Shown here: positions 46,185 to 55,876 of the stretch, one piece after another | How the letters are laid out: each line of letters begins with the position of its first letter | How positions within the stretch are numbered: the first letter of the stretch is position 1 | Assembly: GCF_001704295.1 (NCBI RefSeq) | Contig: NZ_CP012334.1 | Coordinates: 2,492,084 to 2,556,083 of the forward strand | Length of the DNA: 64,000 bases | From: Bordetella sp. H567 | GTDB taxonomy: Bacteria > Pseudomonadota > Gammaproteobacteria > Burkholderiales > Burkholderiaceae_B | Direction: 5' to 3' | The notes under the pieces: model-generated | Told to the model about the DNA's origin: nothing | Database searches by the model: none | Seen by the model: only the letters and a program-made list of their open reading frames with translations | Translations under genes and position numbers: made by a program

Positions 46185-47132
46185 CTACATGCCGTCGTCT
46201 ATCTCGCGGCACACCTCGCGCAGGATTTCCGTGAATCGTTCCTCGGCCTCCATGGGTACTTCGCGTTTCCTGCGGATCAGGCTGATCGGCGGCAGCGCCC
46301 AGTCGAAGGTCCACGGCACCACCGTCACAGAACCGATGCGGCTCAGGTCTGCCGCGATGTCCTCGGGCACAATCGATAGCAGGCTATCGTCGTTGTTCAT
46401 CAGCGCGGTGATGACGTCCATGGAATAGGTTTCGATCATGGGAGAGGGCGGCCTCGCGCCCGCACGCGTGAATAATTCGCTGACCATGCTGCCGATCGGT
46501 GTGGCCGGCCGGGGCAGGATCCAGTTCATGTCGGCCAACTCCCGCCAGTCGGGTTTGCGGCGTGCCATGCGCCGGGCCAGACGGGGATTCGCGATAAGCG
46601 CGGGCCTTTGTGCATACAGGAGTTCGTGGTGCAGCTCCTGCATATTGATCATGACCGACGCACGACCGATGACGCAGTCCAGCGCATGGCCACGCAGCGA
46701 TTGCAGCAACTGGTCGGTGGTGGCGCGTTCCAGGGTGACGGTAATGCGGTGGCGCTGGTGCAGCCGTTCGATGGTCGGGACAAGCACGCGCGCCGAAATG
46801 AACGGCACGGCGCCCACATTGAGGTGGGCCGCGTGGCCGCCGCGCTGAGCCTCCATCTCCAGGGCCCAGCTATCGACGTCCTGCAGCATGTGCCGCGCGC
46901 GCACGACCGCAAGTTCGCCCAGGGGCGTCAGGCGCAGCCCGCGCGGTGTACGGGTGAATAGCGGGCCGCCGAATATGCTTTCGACCTCCGCCAAGGCCTT
47001 CGTGGCGGCCGGCTGGCTGATGCCCATGGCCTCCGCCACGCGGGTCAGGGATTCGCGCTCGGCGATGTTGAGGATAAGCGCAAGGTGGCGCATCTTCAGG
47101 CGCGACACAAGACGGGCGGAAGAAGGAAGCAT
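46185..47132 (-). CDS. LysR family transcriptional regulator
   Basis: This is a 315-residue LysR protein. The DNA-binding part has MRHLALILNIAERESLTRVAEAMGISQPAATKALAEVE, with TPRGLRLTPLGE following, as in the CbsR/GbpR-like subgroup. The effector domain is standard. The ATG at 47132 is divergent from the gamma-glutamyltransferase-family gene, with 117 AT-rich bases between the starts, so that operon is the likely target. Confidence 0.9.
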   Translation of the reverse strand: MLPSSARLVSRLKMRHLALILNIAERESLTRVAEAMGISQPAATKALAEVESIFGGPLFTRTPRGLRLTPLGELAVVRARHMLQDVDSWALEMEAQRGGHAAHLNVGAVPFISARVLVPTIERLHQRHRITVTLERATTDQLLQSLRGHALDCVIGRASVMINMQELHHELLYAQRPALIANPRLARRMARRKPDWRELADMNWILPRPATPIGSMVSELFTRAGARPPSPMIETYSMDVITALMNNDDSLLSIVPEDIAADLSRIGSVTVVPWTFDWALPPISLIRRKREVPMEAEERFTEILREVCREIDDGM

Positions 47133-47249
47133 GAAGGACCTATAACTGAATGTTTATTGCTCCATTATAAAAAACATCAATTTCGTTATCTCTTCGTTCT
47201 TATACTGGCAGCCTTTGCCCCTATGGGTGACTTTGCCCGGACGACTTCC

Positions 47250-49085
47250 ATGGCGACCTCTTTCACTACCCGGCCGGAAATTCGCGGCTCGTTCGGCGTC
47301 GTTTCGTCGACGCACTGGCTGGCGTCGCAAGTGGCGATGAGCGTGCTGGAGCGGGGCGGCAACGCCTTCGACGCGGCTGCGGCAGGCGGCTTCGTCCTGC
47401 AGGTCGTCGAACCGCATCTGAACGGCCCCGGCGGTGAAGTCCCCATCCTGTTCTGGGACGAAAAGGACCGCCGTATCCAGGCGCTGTGCGGGCAGGGTAG
47501 CGCGCCCGCCCTGGCCACGCCGGCCTATTTCAAGCAGCTGGGCCTGGACCTGGTGCCCGGGATCGGCCTGCTGCCGGCGACCGTGCCGGGCGCCTTCGGC
47601 GCGTGGCTGACGTTGCTGCGCGACCACGGCACCTGGGAACTGGCGGACGTGCTGCGTCCCGCCATCGAATATGCCCGGAACGGCTTTCCGCTGGTGCCGC
47701 GCATCGTGCAGGCCATCTACGCCGTGCAGGCGCTGTTCCGCGACGAGTGGTCCTCCTCCGCCGCGGTGTGGATGCCGGATGGCAAGGTGCCGCATCCGGA
47801 ACGCCTGTTCCGCACGCCCGCCATCGCCGACACCTATACCCGCATTCTGAACGAGGCCAGCACCAAGGGCGACCGTCGCGCGCGCATCGACGCCGCCATC
47901 GACATCTGGTACCGCGGCTTCGTGGCCCGCGCCATCGACCAGTTCTATCGTACGCAGGCCATCCGCGATACGACCGGCGAGCGCAATACCGGGCTGTTGC
48001 GGCTGGACGACATGGCCGCCTGGCAGGCGCGCTACGAGGCACCCGTCACCACGCAGCTGGGCCGCTATACCGTGGCCAAGTGCGGGCCGTGGTCGCAGGG
48101 CCCCGTTTTCCTGCAGCAGCTGGCCGTCCTGAAGCATCTGGGCATCGAAAACACGGCACCCGACTCACCCGAATTCGTGCACAAGGTGGCCGAGGCCGCC
48201 AAGCTGGCCTTTGCCGACAAGCTGGCCTGGTATGGCGATCCCGATGCGGTGGATGTGCCGCTGGAGGCACTGCTGTGCGACGGCTATGCGCGCGAGCGCG
48301 CCGCGCTGATCGGCGATCGGGCTTCCACGGAGCTGCGCCCAGGGCGCCCTGGCGGCCGCGACTTCCGGTTGCCGGACCTGGAAGCGGCGGTGCGCACCCT
48401 GGCCCAATCGGACACGCGCTTCGGCGTGGGCGAACCCACCTTCGCGCAATTGCCGCCGGTGCAAGAGTGGCTGGAGCGGGAAGTCTTCGTGGGCGATACC
48501 TGCCATATCGACGTCATCGACAGCGACGGCAATATGGTGGCCGCCACGCCGTCGGGCGGCTGGCTATCGTCCAGCCCCGCCGTGCCGGAACTGGGCTTTT
48601 CCGTGACGACGCGGCTGCAGATGACCTGGCTGGAAGAAGACCTGCCCGGCACGCTGCGTCCGGGCATGCGGCCCTGCACCACGCTGTCGCCCGGCATGGC
48701 CCTGCGCGACGGGGAACCGTACATGGCGTTCGGTACGCCGGGCGGCGACCAGCAGGACCAATGGGCCGTCTCGTTCTTCCTGCGCCATGCGCTGCACGGC
48801 ATGAACCTGCAGGAAGCCATCGAATATCCGTCCTGGCACATCGATCACTTCCCGGGATCCTTCTGGCCGCGCACGACCACCCTGAACCGGATCACCGCCG
48901 AATCGCGCTTCCCGATCGCGACGCTGGAGGCCTTGCGCGCCGCGGGACACGAGGTCAAGGCGGGCGCGGACTGGTCGGAAGGCCGCATCAGCGCCTGTAC
49001 CCGCGAGCCGGAAGCCGGCGGCGGGCGGCTGTTGCGCGCGGGCGCCAATCCGCGCGGCATGCAGGGATACGCCGTGGGCCGCTAG
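47250..49085 (+). CDS. Gamma-glutamyltransferase family protein
   Basis: This is a 611-residue Ntn-hydrolase of the gamma-glutamyltransferase family. It has SSTHWLASQVAMSVLERGGNAFDAAAA, LNGPGGEVPI, the autoprocessing/nucleophile region GDTCHIDVIDSDGNMVAATPSGGW (Thr before Cys-His) and TPGGDQQDQW. No signal peptide is evident from the ATG at 47250, so a cytoplasmic form is likely; an ATG at 47223 would add nine residues. Relatives hydrolyse gamma-glutamyl amides, glutathione or cephalosporins. It heads an operon with a Bug receptor and a GAF protein. Confidence 0.9.
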   Translation: MATSFTTRPEIRGSFGVVSSTHWLASQVAMSVLERGGNAFDAAAAGGFVLQVVEPHLNGPGGEVPILFWDEKDRRIQALCGQGSAPALATPAYFKQLGLDLVPGIGLLPATVPGAFGAWLTLLRDHGTWELADVLRPAIEYARNGFPLVPRIVQAIYAVQALFRDEWSSSAAVWMPDGKVPHPERLFRTPAIADTYTRILNEASTKGDRRARIDAAIDIWYRGFVARAIDQFYRTQAIRDTTGERNTGLLRLDDMAAWQARYEAPVTTQLGRYTVAKCGPWSQGPVFLQQLAVLKHLGIENTAPDSPEFVHKVAEAAKLAFADKLAWYGDPDAVDVPLEALLCDGYARERAALIGDRASTELRPGRPGGRDFRLPDLEAAVRTLAQSDTRFGVGEPTFAQLPPVQEWLEREVFVGDTCHIDVIDSDGNMVAATPSGGWLSSSPAVPELGFSVTTRLQMTWLEEDLPGTLRPGMRPCTTLSPGMALRDGEPYMAFGTPGGDQQDQWAVSFFLRHALHGMNLQEAIEYPSWHIDHFPGSFWPRTTTLNRITAESRFPIATLEALRAAGHEVKAGADWSEGRISACTREPEAGGGRLLRAGANPRGMQGYAVGR

Positions 49086-49189
49086 CACGCCAACGTTTCT
49101 CAGGGCCGTGGCATGCGGGCCGCGGCCGTTTGTTCACCCAGCGCGCGACAGCCGTATCGCGCGCGACTCTCAACTGTGGGGATTTTCAG

Positions 49190-50161
49190 ATGAAATCGAT
49201 ACAACGTTTCTTGCGCGCCGCCGCCGTGGCGCTGGCGGTCCTGCCGGGCCTGTCCCTGGCCGCCTATCCGGAAAAAACGATCACCATGATCGTGCCGTGG
49301 GCCGCGGGCGGTTCCACCGACATCCTGGCCCGCCTGGTGGCGCAGCACATGAGCCAGTCCTTCGGCCAATCCGTGGTCGTGGAAAACCGCTCCGGTGCGT
49401 CGGGCAACATCGGCTCGGCCTTTGTGGCGCGCGCCAAGCCGGACGGGTACACGCTGCTGATCGGCTCGATGAGCACGCACACCATGAACCAGGCGCTGTA
49501 CGCCACGATGCCGTTCGACGGCGTCAAGGACTTCAGCCCCATCGCCGAACTGGCGCTGGTCACCAACACGATGGTGATCAACCCTGAAGTGCCCGCCAAG
49601 AATGTGGCGGAATTCATTGCCTACGCCAAGGCGCATCCCGGCATGGTCGCCTATGCCTCCGCCGGCGCCGGCTCGACCAACCACCTGAGCGCCGCGCTGT
49701 TCCAGAAGGCCACCGGCGTGCAGATGGTGCACGTACCGTACCGTGGCGGCGCGCCTGCCGTGCTGGATACCGTGGCGGGCCGTACCCAGCTGCTGTTCAG
49801 CGCCGGCACGCAGACGCTGCCGCACGTCAAGACCGGCAAGCTGCGCCTGCTGGCCGTGACGGAAGACAAGCGCTCGCCGCTGCTGCCCGATGTGCCCACC
49901 GTGGCCGAAACCGTGCCTGGCTACGAGCTGGCCGTGTGGTACGGCGCCTTCGGCCCGGCCGGCATGGACCCGGCCGTCGTTCAGAAGCTGAACACGGAAA
50001 TCAACCGCATCCTGGCGCTGCCGGAAGTCCAGAAGCAGATGGGCGATATCGGCGTGCAGGTGATGCAGACCACGCCGGCCGAATTCCAGAAGACCCTGGC
50101 ACGCGACGCCGACAAGTACGGGAAGCTGGTGCGCGAACTGGGCATCAAGGCCGACGAATAA
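49190..50161 (+). CDS. Bug family tripartite tricarboxylate transporter receptor
   Basis: This 323-residue periplasmic receptor has a signal peptide ending at LSLAAYP. YPEKTITMIVPWAAGGSTDI, PDGYTLLIG and VHVPYRGGAPA are clear. GGSTD replaces GGGTD. The ATG at 49190 is preceded by GGGGATTT. It lies 104 bp behind the gamma-glutamyltransferase-family gene and 11 bp before the GAF gene, and would supply a gamma-glutamyl or amide compound if the three act together. Confidence 0.92.
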   Translation: MKSIQRFLRAAAVALAVLPGLSLAAYPEKTITMIVPWAAGGSTDILARLVAQHMSQSFGQSVVVENRSGASGNIGSAFVARAKPDGYTLLIGSMSTHTMNQALYATMPFDGVKDFSPIAELALVTNTMVINPEVPAKNVAEFIAYAKAHPGMVAYASAGAGSTNHLSAALFQKATGVQMVHVPYRGGAPAVLDTVAGRTQLLFSAGTQTLPHVKTGKLRLLAVTEDKRSPLLPDVPTVAETVPGYELAVWYGAFGPAGMDPAVVQKLNTEINRILALPEVQKQMGDIGVQVMQTTPAEFQKTLARDADKYGKLVRELGIKADE

Positions 50162-50172
50162 GGTCCGTCTTC

Positions 50173-50697
50173 ATGACCGATACTGCCTTCTCCATCAACG
50201 GCGTTCCGCTGCAGCAGGCCGTGCTGCAAGGCATAGACGCCATCGCGGCGGCGTGCGCCGGCACGGATCCGATCGCCTTGTTCGCGGCCATCGATGCCTA
50301 TACGAAGCCGGTGCTGCGGCAAACGCTGTGCACCGTCAACCGCTTCGATGCGCAGCGGATCGCCGTGGTGCGCCTGTATAGCTCCGATCCCGTGGCCTAT
50401 CCGCCAGGGGGCTCCAAGGAGAAGGCCGGCACGCGCTGGGGCCAGCATGTCCTGCTGGACCGGCGCGTCTATGTCGGCGAAGGCGTCGAGGCGATCCGCG
50501 CATCGTTCGACGACCACGCCGCCATCCTGGCGCTGGGGTTGAAGTCGGTGATCAACGTGCCCGTGGTGGCCCATGACGTGTGCCTGGGCACGCTGAACCT
50601 GCTGATGCCCACCGACCGCATCGACGGCGGCATGATCGCCTTCGCGCGCCTGGCGGGGCTGCTGGCCGTGCCGGGTTTCCTCGCGCTGGCGCGCTGA
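50173..50697 (+). CDS. GAF domain-containing protein
   Basis: This 174-residue soluble protein matches a single GAF domain: VRLYSSDPVAYPPGGSKEKAG, DDHAAILALGLKSVINVPVV and GTLNLLMP are typical. There is no output domain, so it may sense a ligand or act as a small enzyme. The gene starts 11 bp after the Bug receptor stop and is the last of the operon. Ligand and partner are unknown. Confidence 0.82.
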   Translation: MTDTAFSINGVPLQQAVLQGIDAIAAACAGTDPIALFAAIDAYTKPVLRQTLCTVNRFDAQRIAVVRLYSSDPVAYPPGGSKEKAGTRWGQHVLLDRRVYVGEGVEAIRASFDDHAAILALGLKSVINVPVVAHDVCLGTLNLLMPTDRIDGGMIAFARLAGLLAVPGFLALAR

Positions 50698-50718
50698 GCG
50701 CCGGTCCGTCCGGGGCCG

Positions 50719-51195
50719 TCAGCGCCCCGGCGGCATTTTCGCCATCGCTTGCTTCATTTCTTCCGGCGCCACGTCGTACTTGTGCGTGGCGATCGACCAG
50801 CGGTGGCCGTATGGGTCGTCGATCTGCCCATAGCGGTCGCCCCAGAACATGTCGGTTACCGGCATGACGGGTTTCGCGCCGGCCGCCAACGCGCGTTGCA
50901 CCGTGGCGTCGACATCCGTGACATACAGATGGATCACCATGGACTTCGGCGCGCCGTCCTGGGGCCCTTGCGACCCCCATTGCGGGCATTCGTCGGCCAG
51001 CATCAGCGCCGAGTCGCCGATGCGGAGCATGGCGTGCATCAGCATCTTGCCGTCGGGCGACATCAATTTGTTTTCCAGCTTCGCGCCGAAGGCTTTCTCA
51101 TAGAAATCGATGGCGCCGAGCGCGTTGGCGCAGATCAGGTGCGGCGTCAGCGCGTGCATGCCGGGCGGAATCGGATGGGACGTCGGTTTGGGCAT
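50719..51195 (-). CDS. VOC family (glyoxalase-like) protein
   Basis: This is a 158-residue vicinal-oxygen-chelate protein of the PhnB-like subgroup: LTPHLICANALGAIDFYEKAFGA, SALMLADECP, and VIHLYVTDVDATVQRALAAGAK with DRYGQIDDPYGHRWSIATH. His and Glu positions for a metal are plausible. Many such proteins are of unknown function; some are antibiotic or epoxide modifying enzymes. It is divergent from the YjbQ gene. Confidence 0.88.
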   Translation of the reverse strand: MPKPTSHPIPPGMHALTPHLICANALGAIDFYEKAFGAKLENKLMSPDGKMLMHAMLRIGDSALMLADECPQWGSQGPQDGAPKSMVIHLYVTDVDATVQRALAAGAKPVMPVTDMFWGDRYGQIDDPYGHRWSIATHKYDVAPEEMKQAMAKMPPGR

Positions 51196-51344
51196 GGTAA
51201 GGTTCCTTTCAGGTGGACGCGGCGGCCGGACCGCTGCATGGAGTGGGCCTGCCTGACGACGAACGGGCGCGCAAGAAATCGACAGGGCGGGGCTACACTT
51301 TTACACCCGACGCCGGTGTCGGACACAACTTTCGCGGACTAACC

Positions 51345-51827
51345 ATGCCAAAACCCCAGGCCCGTCCCATGCCCCTGAACGCCATGCTGCGCGACGAACT
51401 GGAAGTCGCCACGACGGGGCGGGGCTTTTTCGAGCTGACCGACGCCGTCCGGACGCTGGTATCGCGCAGCGGCCTGGAATATGGCCTGGCGCATGTTTTC
51501 ACCCGCCACACCAGTTGTTCCCTGCTGATCACCGAGAACGCCGACCCGCAGGTGCGGGACGACCTGGAGCGCTACTTCGCGCGGCTGGTGCCGGACGGCG
51601 ATCCGCTTTTCCTGCATGACGCGGAGGGGCCCGACGACATGCCCGCCCATGTCCGCGCCGCCCTGACCGGCGCCAGCCTGGCCATTCCCTTCAACCACGC
51701 CAGCCTGGACTTGGGGACGTGGCAGGGAATCTACCTGTGGGAGCACCGCACGCGGCCGCACCGGCGCCAGGTCGTGGTCGCGCTGACCGGCTACATGCAG
51801 CCGCCCGACAATAACCAGGCGGGCTGA
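51345..51827 (+). CDS. YjbQ/UPF0047 family protein (secondary thiamine-phosphate synthase type)
   Basis: This 160-residue protein has the YjbQ fold and signature: GLAHVFTRHTSCSLLITENADP, DDMPAHVRAALTGASLAIPF and GTWQGIYLWEHR. The His residues near the centre and end form the conserved cluster. E. coli YjbQ has weak thiamine phosphate synthase activity, but the physiological role is unclear. The ATG at 51345 follows CTAACC and has no clear Shine-Dalgarno. It converges on the TRAP transporter genes. Confidence 0.9.
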   Translation: MPKPQARPMPLNAMLRDELEVATTGRGFFELTDAVRTLVSRSGLEYGLAHVFTRHTSCSLLITENADPQVRDDLERYFARLVPDGDPLFLHDAEGPDDMPAHVRAALTGASLAIPFNHASLDLGTWQGIYLWEHRTRPHRRQVVVALTGYMQPPDNNQAG

Positions 51828-51855
51828 CGCCGCGGGTCGCCGCGGCGTCCGCGCG

Positions 51856-53157
51856 TCACATTCGCATGTGCTGCGGCAACCAGGTGGCGATGCCCGGCGC
51901 CACATACAGGATCAGCACGGCCACGATCATCAGCAGGAACATCGGGATGGACGCGCGCGCGATATACGGTAGTTCGCGGCCCGTCATGCCGGATAACACG
52001 AACAGGTTGAAGCCCACGGGCGGCGTGATCTGCGCCATCTCCACGACAAACACGATGAAGATGCCGAACCAGATCAGGTCGATGTGCGCGGCCTGCACGG
52101 TGGGCAGCAGCACCCCCATCGTCAGCACGACGATGGAGATGCCGTCCAGGAAGCAGCCCAGGACGATGAAGAACAGCATCAACGCCATGATCAGCCAGAA
52201 CTGCGTCAGGCCCAGGCTGCCTATCCATTCCGCGAGCTGGCGGGGCAGGCCGATATACCCCATGGCCAGCGTCAGGAACTGCGCGCCGGCGAGGATCAGC
52301 GCGATCATGCAGTAAAGCCGTGTCGCGCCCATCAGCGAATCGATGAAGGTGGCGCGGTTCAGCGACCCCTGCAGGGCCGACAGGATAAGCGCGCCGACCA
52401 CGCCGACAGCCGCGGCCTCCGTGGCGGTGGCCACGCCGGTATAGATGGAGCCCAGCACGGCGGCGATGAGCAGCACGACAGGGATCAGATGGCGTGATTC
52501 GTGCAGCTTTTCCGACAGGCGCATGGTGCGGTCCGGCGCGGGCACCGCATCGGGGTTGCGCAAGGCCCACCAGGCGATATACCCCATGAACAGCCCGGCC
52601 AGCAGGATGCCCGGGATGATGCCGGCGATGAACAGGTGGGCGATCGACACGTCCGCGGCGACGCCGTAGACAATCATGATGATCGACGGCGGAATCAGCA
52701 GGCCCAGCGTGCCGGCGCCTGAAAGGGTGCCCAGTACCTGTTTCTCCGGGTAGCCGCGCCGCTTCAGTTCCGGGATGGTCATCTTGCCGACCGTGGCGCA
52801 GGTCGCCGCCGACGAGCCGGACACCGCCGCGAAGATCGCGCAGCCGATGACGTTGGTATGCAGCAGCCGTCCGGGCAGTCTTTCAAGCCATGGGGCCAGC
52901 CCCTTGAACAGGTCTTCGGACAAACGTGTGCGGAACAGGATTTCTCCCATCCACAGGAACAAGGGCAGGGCGGTCAGCGTCCAGCTGGACGCCGCGCCCC
53001 ACACCGTCACCGCCATGGCGTCGCCGGCCGGCCGGCTGGAGAAAATTTCCATGGCGATCCAGGCCGTGCCGGTCAGCGTCAGGCCGACCCAGACGCCGCA
53101 GCCCAGCAGCAGGAAGATGGATATAACCAGCAGGGTAATTACCGCGAGATCATTCAT
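51856..53157 (-). CDS. dctM: TRAP transporter large permease (DctM)
   Basis: This is a 433-residue membrane protein with about twelve helices. Family landmarks include LPLFLWMGEILFRTRLSEDLF, FAAVSGSSAATCATVGKMTIPE and TPPVGFNLFVLSG. It is the main channel of a TRAP carboxylate importer. Its ATG (53157) overlaps the DctQ end by eight bases. It is the third gene of the DctP-DctQ-DctM operon, divergent from a LysR gene next to the tricarballylate pair. Confidence 0.93.
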   Translation of the reverse strand: MNDLAVITLLVISIFLLLGCGVWVGLTLTGTAWIAMEIFSSRPAGDAMAVTVWGAASSWTLTALPLFLWMGEILFRTRLSEDLFKGLAPWLERLPGRLLHTNVIGCAIFAAVSGSSAATCATVGKMTIPELKRRGYPEKQVLGTLSGAGTLGLLIPPSIIMIVYGVAADVSIAHLFIAGIIPGILLAGLFMGYIAWWALRNPDAVPAPDRTMRLSEKLHESRHLIPVVLLIAAVLGSIYTGVATATEAAAVGVVGALILSALQGSLNRATFIDSLMGATRLYCMIALILAGAQFLTLAMGYIGLPRQLAEWIGSLGLTQFWLIMALMLFFIVLGCFLDGISIVVLTMGVLLPTVQAAHIDLIWFGIFIVFVVEMAQITPPVGFNLFVLSGMTGRELPYIARASIPMFLLMIVAVLILYVAPGIATWLPQHMRM

Positions 53158-53650
53158 GGACTTGCTGCGAAGAGGGTGCGGCGTGGCCGCGGAGGCGACG
53201 GAGCAGTTCGTCCACCAGCGCAATGCAGAAAAGGACGGCGCCGAACGCCATGCTGACCTGCGGTATCCACAACGGCGTGGCGTCGTTGGACGTCGACACG
53301 TCGTTGAAGTCCCAGGAATCGTGCGCCAGCTTGACGCTGTACCAGGCAAAGGCGGCCGCCAGGATGGCGCCCACCGCCAGCGCGAAGATATCCAGCCGGC
53401 GGCTGCGCGCCGGCGACAGCGAATTCAGGATCAGCGTGACGCGGATATGCTCGCCATGCTTGAAAGTGCTGGCCAGGGCCAGGAAACCGGCCGCGGCCAT
53501 GAAATAGCCGGCATAGGCGTCGGTGCCCGGGATATTCCATCCCATTTCGCGCGCCATGATGCCGGCCAGCACGGCGAGCAGTACGCCCACCGTGCACAGC
53601 GCGCCCAGCACGGCGCCCAGCCCGTAGAGGCCATCCAGGAAACGTCGCAT
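53150..53650 (-). CDS. dctQ: TRAP transporter small permease (DctQ)
   Basis: This 166-residue protein has four hydrophobic helices and the DctQ patterns AGYFMAAAGFLALASTFKHGEHIRV and WIPQVSMAFG. It links the binding protein to DctM. It begins eight bases after the DctP stop and overlaps DctM. Confidence 0.92.
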   Translation of the reverse strand: MRRFLDGLYGLGAVLGALCTVGVLLAVLAGIMAREMGWNIPGTDAYAGYFMAAAGFLALASTFKHGEHIRVTLILNSLSPARSRRLDIFALAVGAILAAAFAWYSVKLAHDSWDFNDVSTSNDATPLWIPQVSMAFGAVLFCIALVDELLRRLRGHAAPSSQQVHE

Positions 53651-53658
53651 GGCGGCTT

Positions 53659-54624
53659 CTACTTCCTATAGGCGTCGATCATCGCCTGGCCGTCGGCGCC
53701 CGCGCTCTTCACCCATTCGGCGATCATCTGTTCTCCGACCTTCTGCAGTCCCTGCGTCAGCGCCGGAGTGGGCGTGACGATGGCCATGCCGTTCCTGGTC
53801 AGTTCCTGCTGGTACCAGGTGTTCTTTTCCTGGGAGAGCTTCCAGCCGCGTTCCTCGGCCTGGGCGGCCGCCTTTTTCAGCGCCTGCTGCGTTGCCGGAT
53901 CCAGGGCGTCGAAGGCGCGCTTGTTCACGATGATCGCGTTCTTCGGCAGCCAAGCCTGGGTATCGTAGAACTTCTTGATGTATTCATAGGTCTTGGTGTC
54001 GTAGCCGGTAGAGGCCGACGACATATAGGAGTCGATCACGCCGGTGGCCATGGCCTGGGCCAGTTCGGCCTGCTGCACCGTGACGGGCTGGGCGCCGACC
54101 AGTTCGGCGATGCGCGCCGTGACCGGGCTGTAGGCACGCCATTTCAGGCCCTTCATGTCGGCGACCGTCTTGATGTCCTTATTGGCGAAGATGCCCTGCG
54201 GCGGCCAGGCCACGGCGTAGAGCAGCATCATGCCCTGCGACGCAAGCTTCTTCTCCAGGAAGGGCTTCTGCGCCTGGTACAGCTTGAATGACGCGTCGTA
54301 GCCGGTGGCCAGGAAGGGCAGGCCGTCCAGCGCGTACACGGGCGCTTCGTTGGCGAAGTTGGTCAGCAGGATTTCGCCGATCTGCGCCTGGTTGCCTTGC
54401 ACGGCGCGCTTGATTTCCGGCGCCTTGTACAGCGATGCGTTGTTGTGGACCGTGATCGCCAGCTTGCCGTTGGACAGGGTGCCGACGTCCTTGACGAACT
54501 GGTTCAGGTTTTCGACATGGAAGTTGCTGGGCGGGTAGGCGCTGGGCAAGTCCCATTTGGTCTGGGCCTGCGCCGTGGCGGCCAATAACACGCTTCCCGC
54601 GAACAACGTAATTTTCCTCAGCAT
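53659..54624 (-). CDS. dctP: TRAP transporter periplasmic substrate-binding protein (DctP)
   Basis: This 321-residue binding protein has a signal peptide ending at ATAQAQT. The DctP core has WDLPSAYPPSNFHVENLNQFV, LKWRAYSPVTARIAELVGAQPVTV (with the conserved Arg for the ligand carboxylate) and DSYMSSASTGYDTKTYEYIKK. The ATG at 54624 is preferred over upstream starts. It is the first gene of the TRAP operon and shares a 250-bp divergent region with a LysR gene. A tricarballylate or related polycarboxylate ligand is inferred from the neighbouring TcuAB genes. Confidence 0.92.
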   Translation of the reverse strand: MLRKITLFAGSVLLAATAQAQTKWDLPSAYPPSNFHVENLNQFVKDVGTLSNGKLAITVHNNASLYKAPEIKRAVQGNQAQIGEILLTNFANEAPVYALDGLPFLATGYDASFKLYQAQKPFLEKKLASQGMMLLYAVAWPPQGIFANKDIKTVADMKGLKWRAYSPVTARIAELVGAQPVTVQQAELAQAMATGVIDSYMSSASTGYDTKTYEYIKKFYDTQAWLPKNAIIVNKRAFDALDPATQQALKKAAAQAEERGWKLSQEKNTWYQQELTRNGMAIVTPTPALTQGLQKVGEQMIAEWVKSAGADGQAMIDAYRK

Positions 54625-54874
54625 ATGGGCTGTCCTCGTCGAAAAGGTTTTGACCGCGCGCCCTTCGGCAATGGCGCTCGCCATGCCGCGCAGGAACGCC
54701 GCTGCGCTCGTGGCGGACGGTCTGGAAGGGAAAACGCGGCAATTCTACGGGGCCGATGGGCCGGATTTGGCCCGAACGTGGTCCTCTACGGGTAATTCCC
54801 AGCCCGGACCCCGGCATGAAGCCGCCTTCGCGGCGTGCCACAATGCGTGTTTGCAGGTTTCTCTTCCTACTTCA

Positions 54875-55795
54875 ATGGAACTGCGGCAACTGCGCGCCTT
54901 CGCGCGCATCGTCGAACTGGGCAGCATGGGCCGCGCGGCCGCGGAACTGGGTGTCGTGACGTCCGCGCTCAGCCAGCAGATCAGCCGGCTGGAAAGCGAG
55001 CTGGCCACGCGATTGTTGCAGCGCACATCCACCGGCGTCGTGCCCACCGATGCGGGCCGCGCGTTTCTGCGCCAGGCCCAGTTGGCGATCCGCCATGCGG
55101 ATGCGGCGGCCATGGCGGCACGCGAAGCCCGCTTGACGGGCCAGGTCAGCGTCGGCCTGGCTTCCACCACGGCCACCGTGCTGGCCCCCCGCTTCATCCA
55201 TGCCATGCAGCAGCGCTACCCGGATGTGCGGCTGCGCATGGCGGAAAGCCTGTCCGGCCACCTGGCCGCGATGCTCAATGCCAGGCAGGTGGACCTGGCC
55301 ATCGTCTTCAATACCGACGCTGCCCAGCGCTGGACCGTGCTGCCGCTGCTGGACGAACAACTGGTGCTGATCGGCCAGCCCACCACGCCGAATTGGCCCG
55401 GTACGGAGACCGCCACCCTGCGCGAGCTGGCCGGCGTGCCCCTGGTGCTGCCCAGCGCCGCGCACGGCTTGCGCAACCTGGTGGACGCCGCCTACGCCCG
55501 CCTGGGGGCGGAGCCCAATATCGTGGCCGAAGTCGACGGCCTGGCCACCCTGATGGCGATGGTGCGCGTGGGACACGTTGCCACGATCCAGCCCGGCGCC
55601 GCCCTGGCCGCCGACCCGACGCTCGGGAGGATCTGGCTGACCGGTCCGGACCTGCATCGCAAGAACCTGCTCGTCAGTTTGCCTGAAGACGAACTTTCGC
55701 CGGCAGGGCTGGCGGCGCGGGTGGTGCTGGCCGATGTCGTGCGCGAGCTGGTCCAGGAAGGCGGATGGCCGGGGGCGACCCTTCAGCATTCGTGA
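54875..55795 (+). CDS. LysR family regulator of the TRAP/tricarballylate region
   Basis: This is a 306-residue LysR protein: MELRQLRAFARIVELGSMGRAAAELGVVTSALSQQISRLE is the winged helix. The effector domain includes GQVSVGLASTTATVLAPRFI. The ATG at 54875 gives the standard start. It lies between the divergent TRAP operon and the co-directional tcuAB genes, so it may control both and function like TcuR. That role is inferred from position only. Confidence 0.9.
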   Translation: MELRQLRAFARIVELGSMGRAAAELGVVTSALSQQISRLESELATRLLQRTSTGVVPTDAGRAFLRQAQLAIRHADAAAMAAREARLTGQVSVGLASTTATVLAPRFIHAMQQRYPDVRLRMAESLSGHLAAMLNARQVDLAIVFNTDAAQRWTVLPLLDEQLVLIGQPTTPNWPGTETATLRELAGVPLVLPSAAHGLRNLVDAAYARLGAEPNIVAEVDGLATLMAMVRVGHVATIQPGAALAADPTLGRIWLTGPDLHRKNLLVSLPEDELSPAGLAARVVLADVVRELVQEGGWPGATLQHS

Positions 55796-55817
55796 ACACC
55801 TATTGAAATAAAAGCCC

Positions 55818-55846
55818 TTACGGGAGGATGGCTTCTGGTCTACAGT
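55818..55846 (+). promoter_or_regulatory. Candidate promoter of tcuAB
   Basis: TTACGG (55818-55823) and TACAGT (55841-55846) have a 17-bp spacer; each matches consensus at four of six positions. A GGAGGG ribosome site follows before the tcuA ATG. Confidence 0.35.
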
Positions 55847-55876
55847 CCGCAGCTGTCCAAGGAGGGCTAGAGAGCC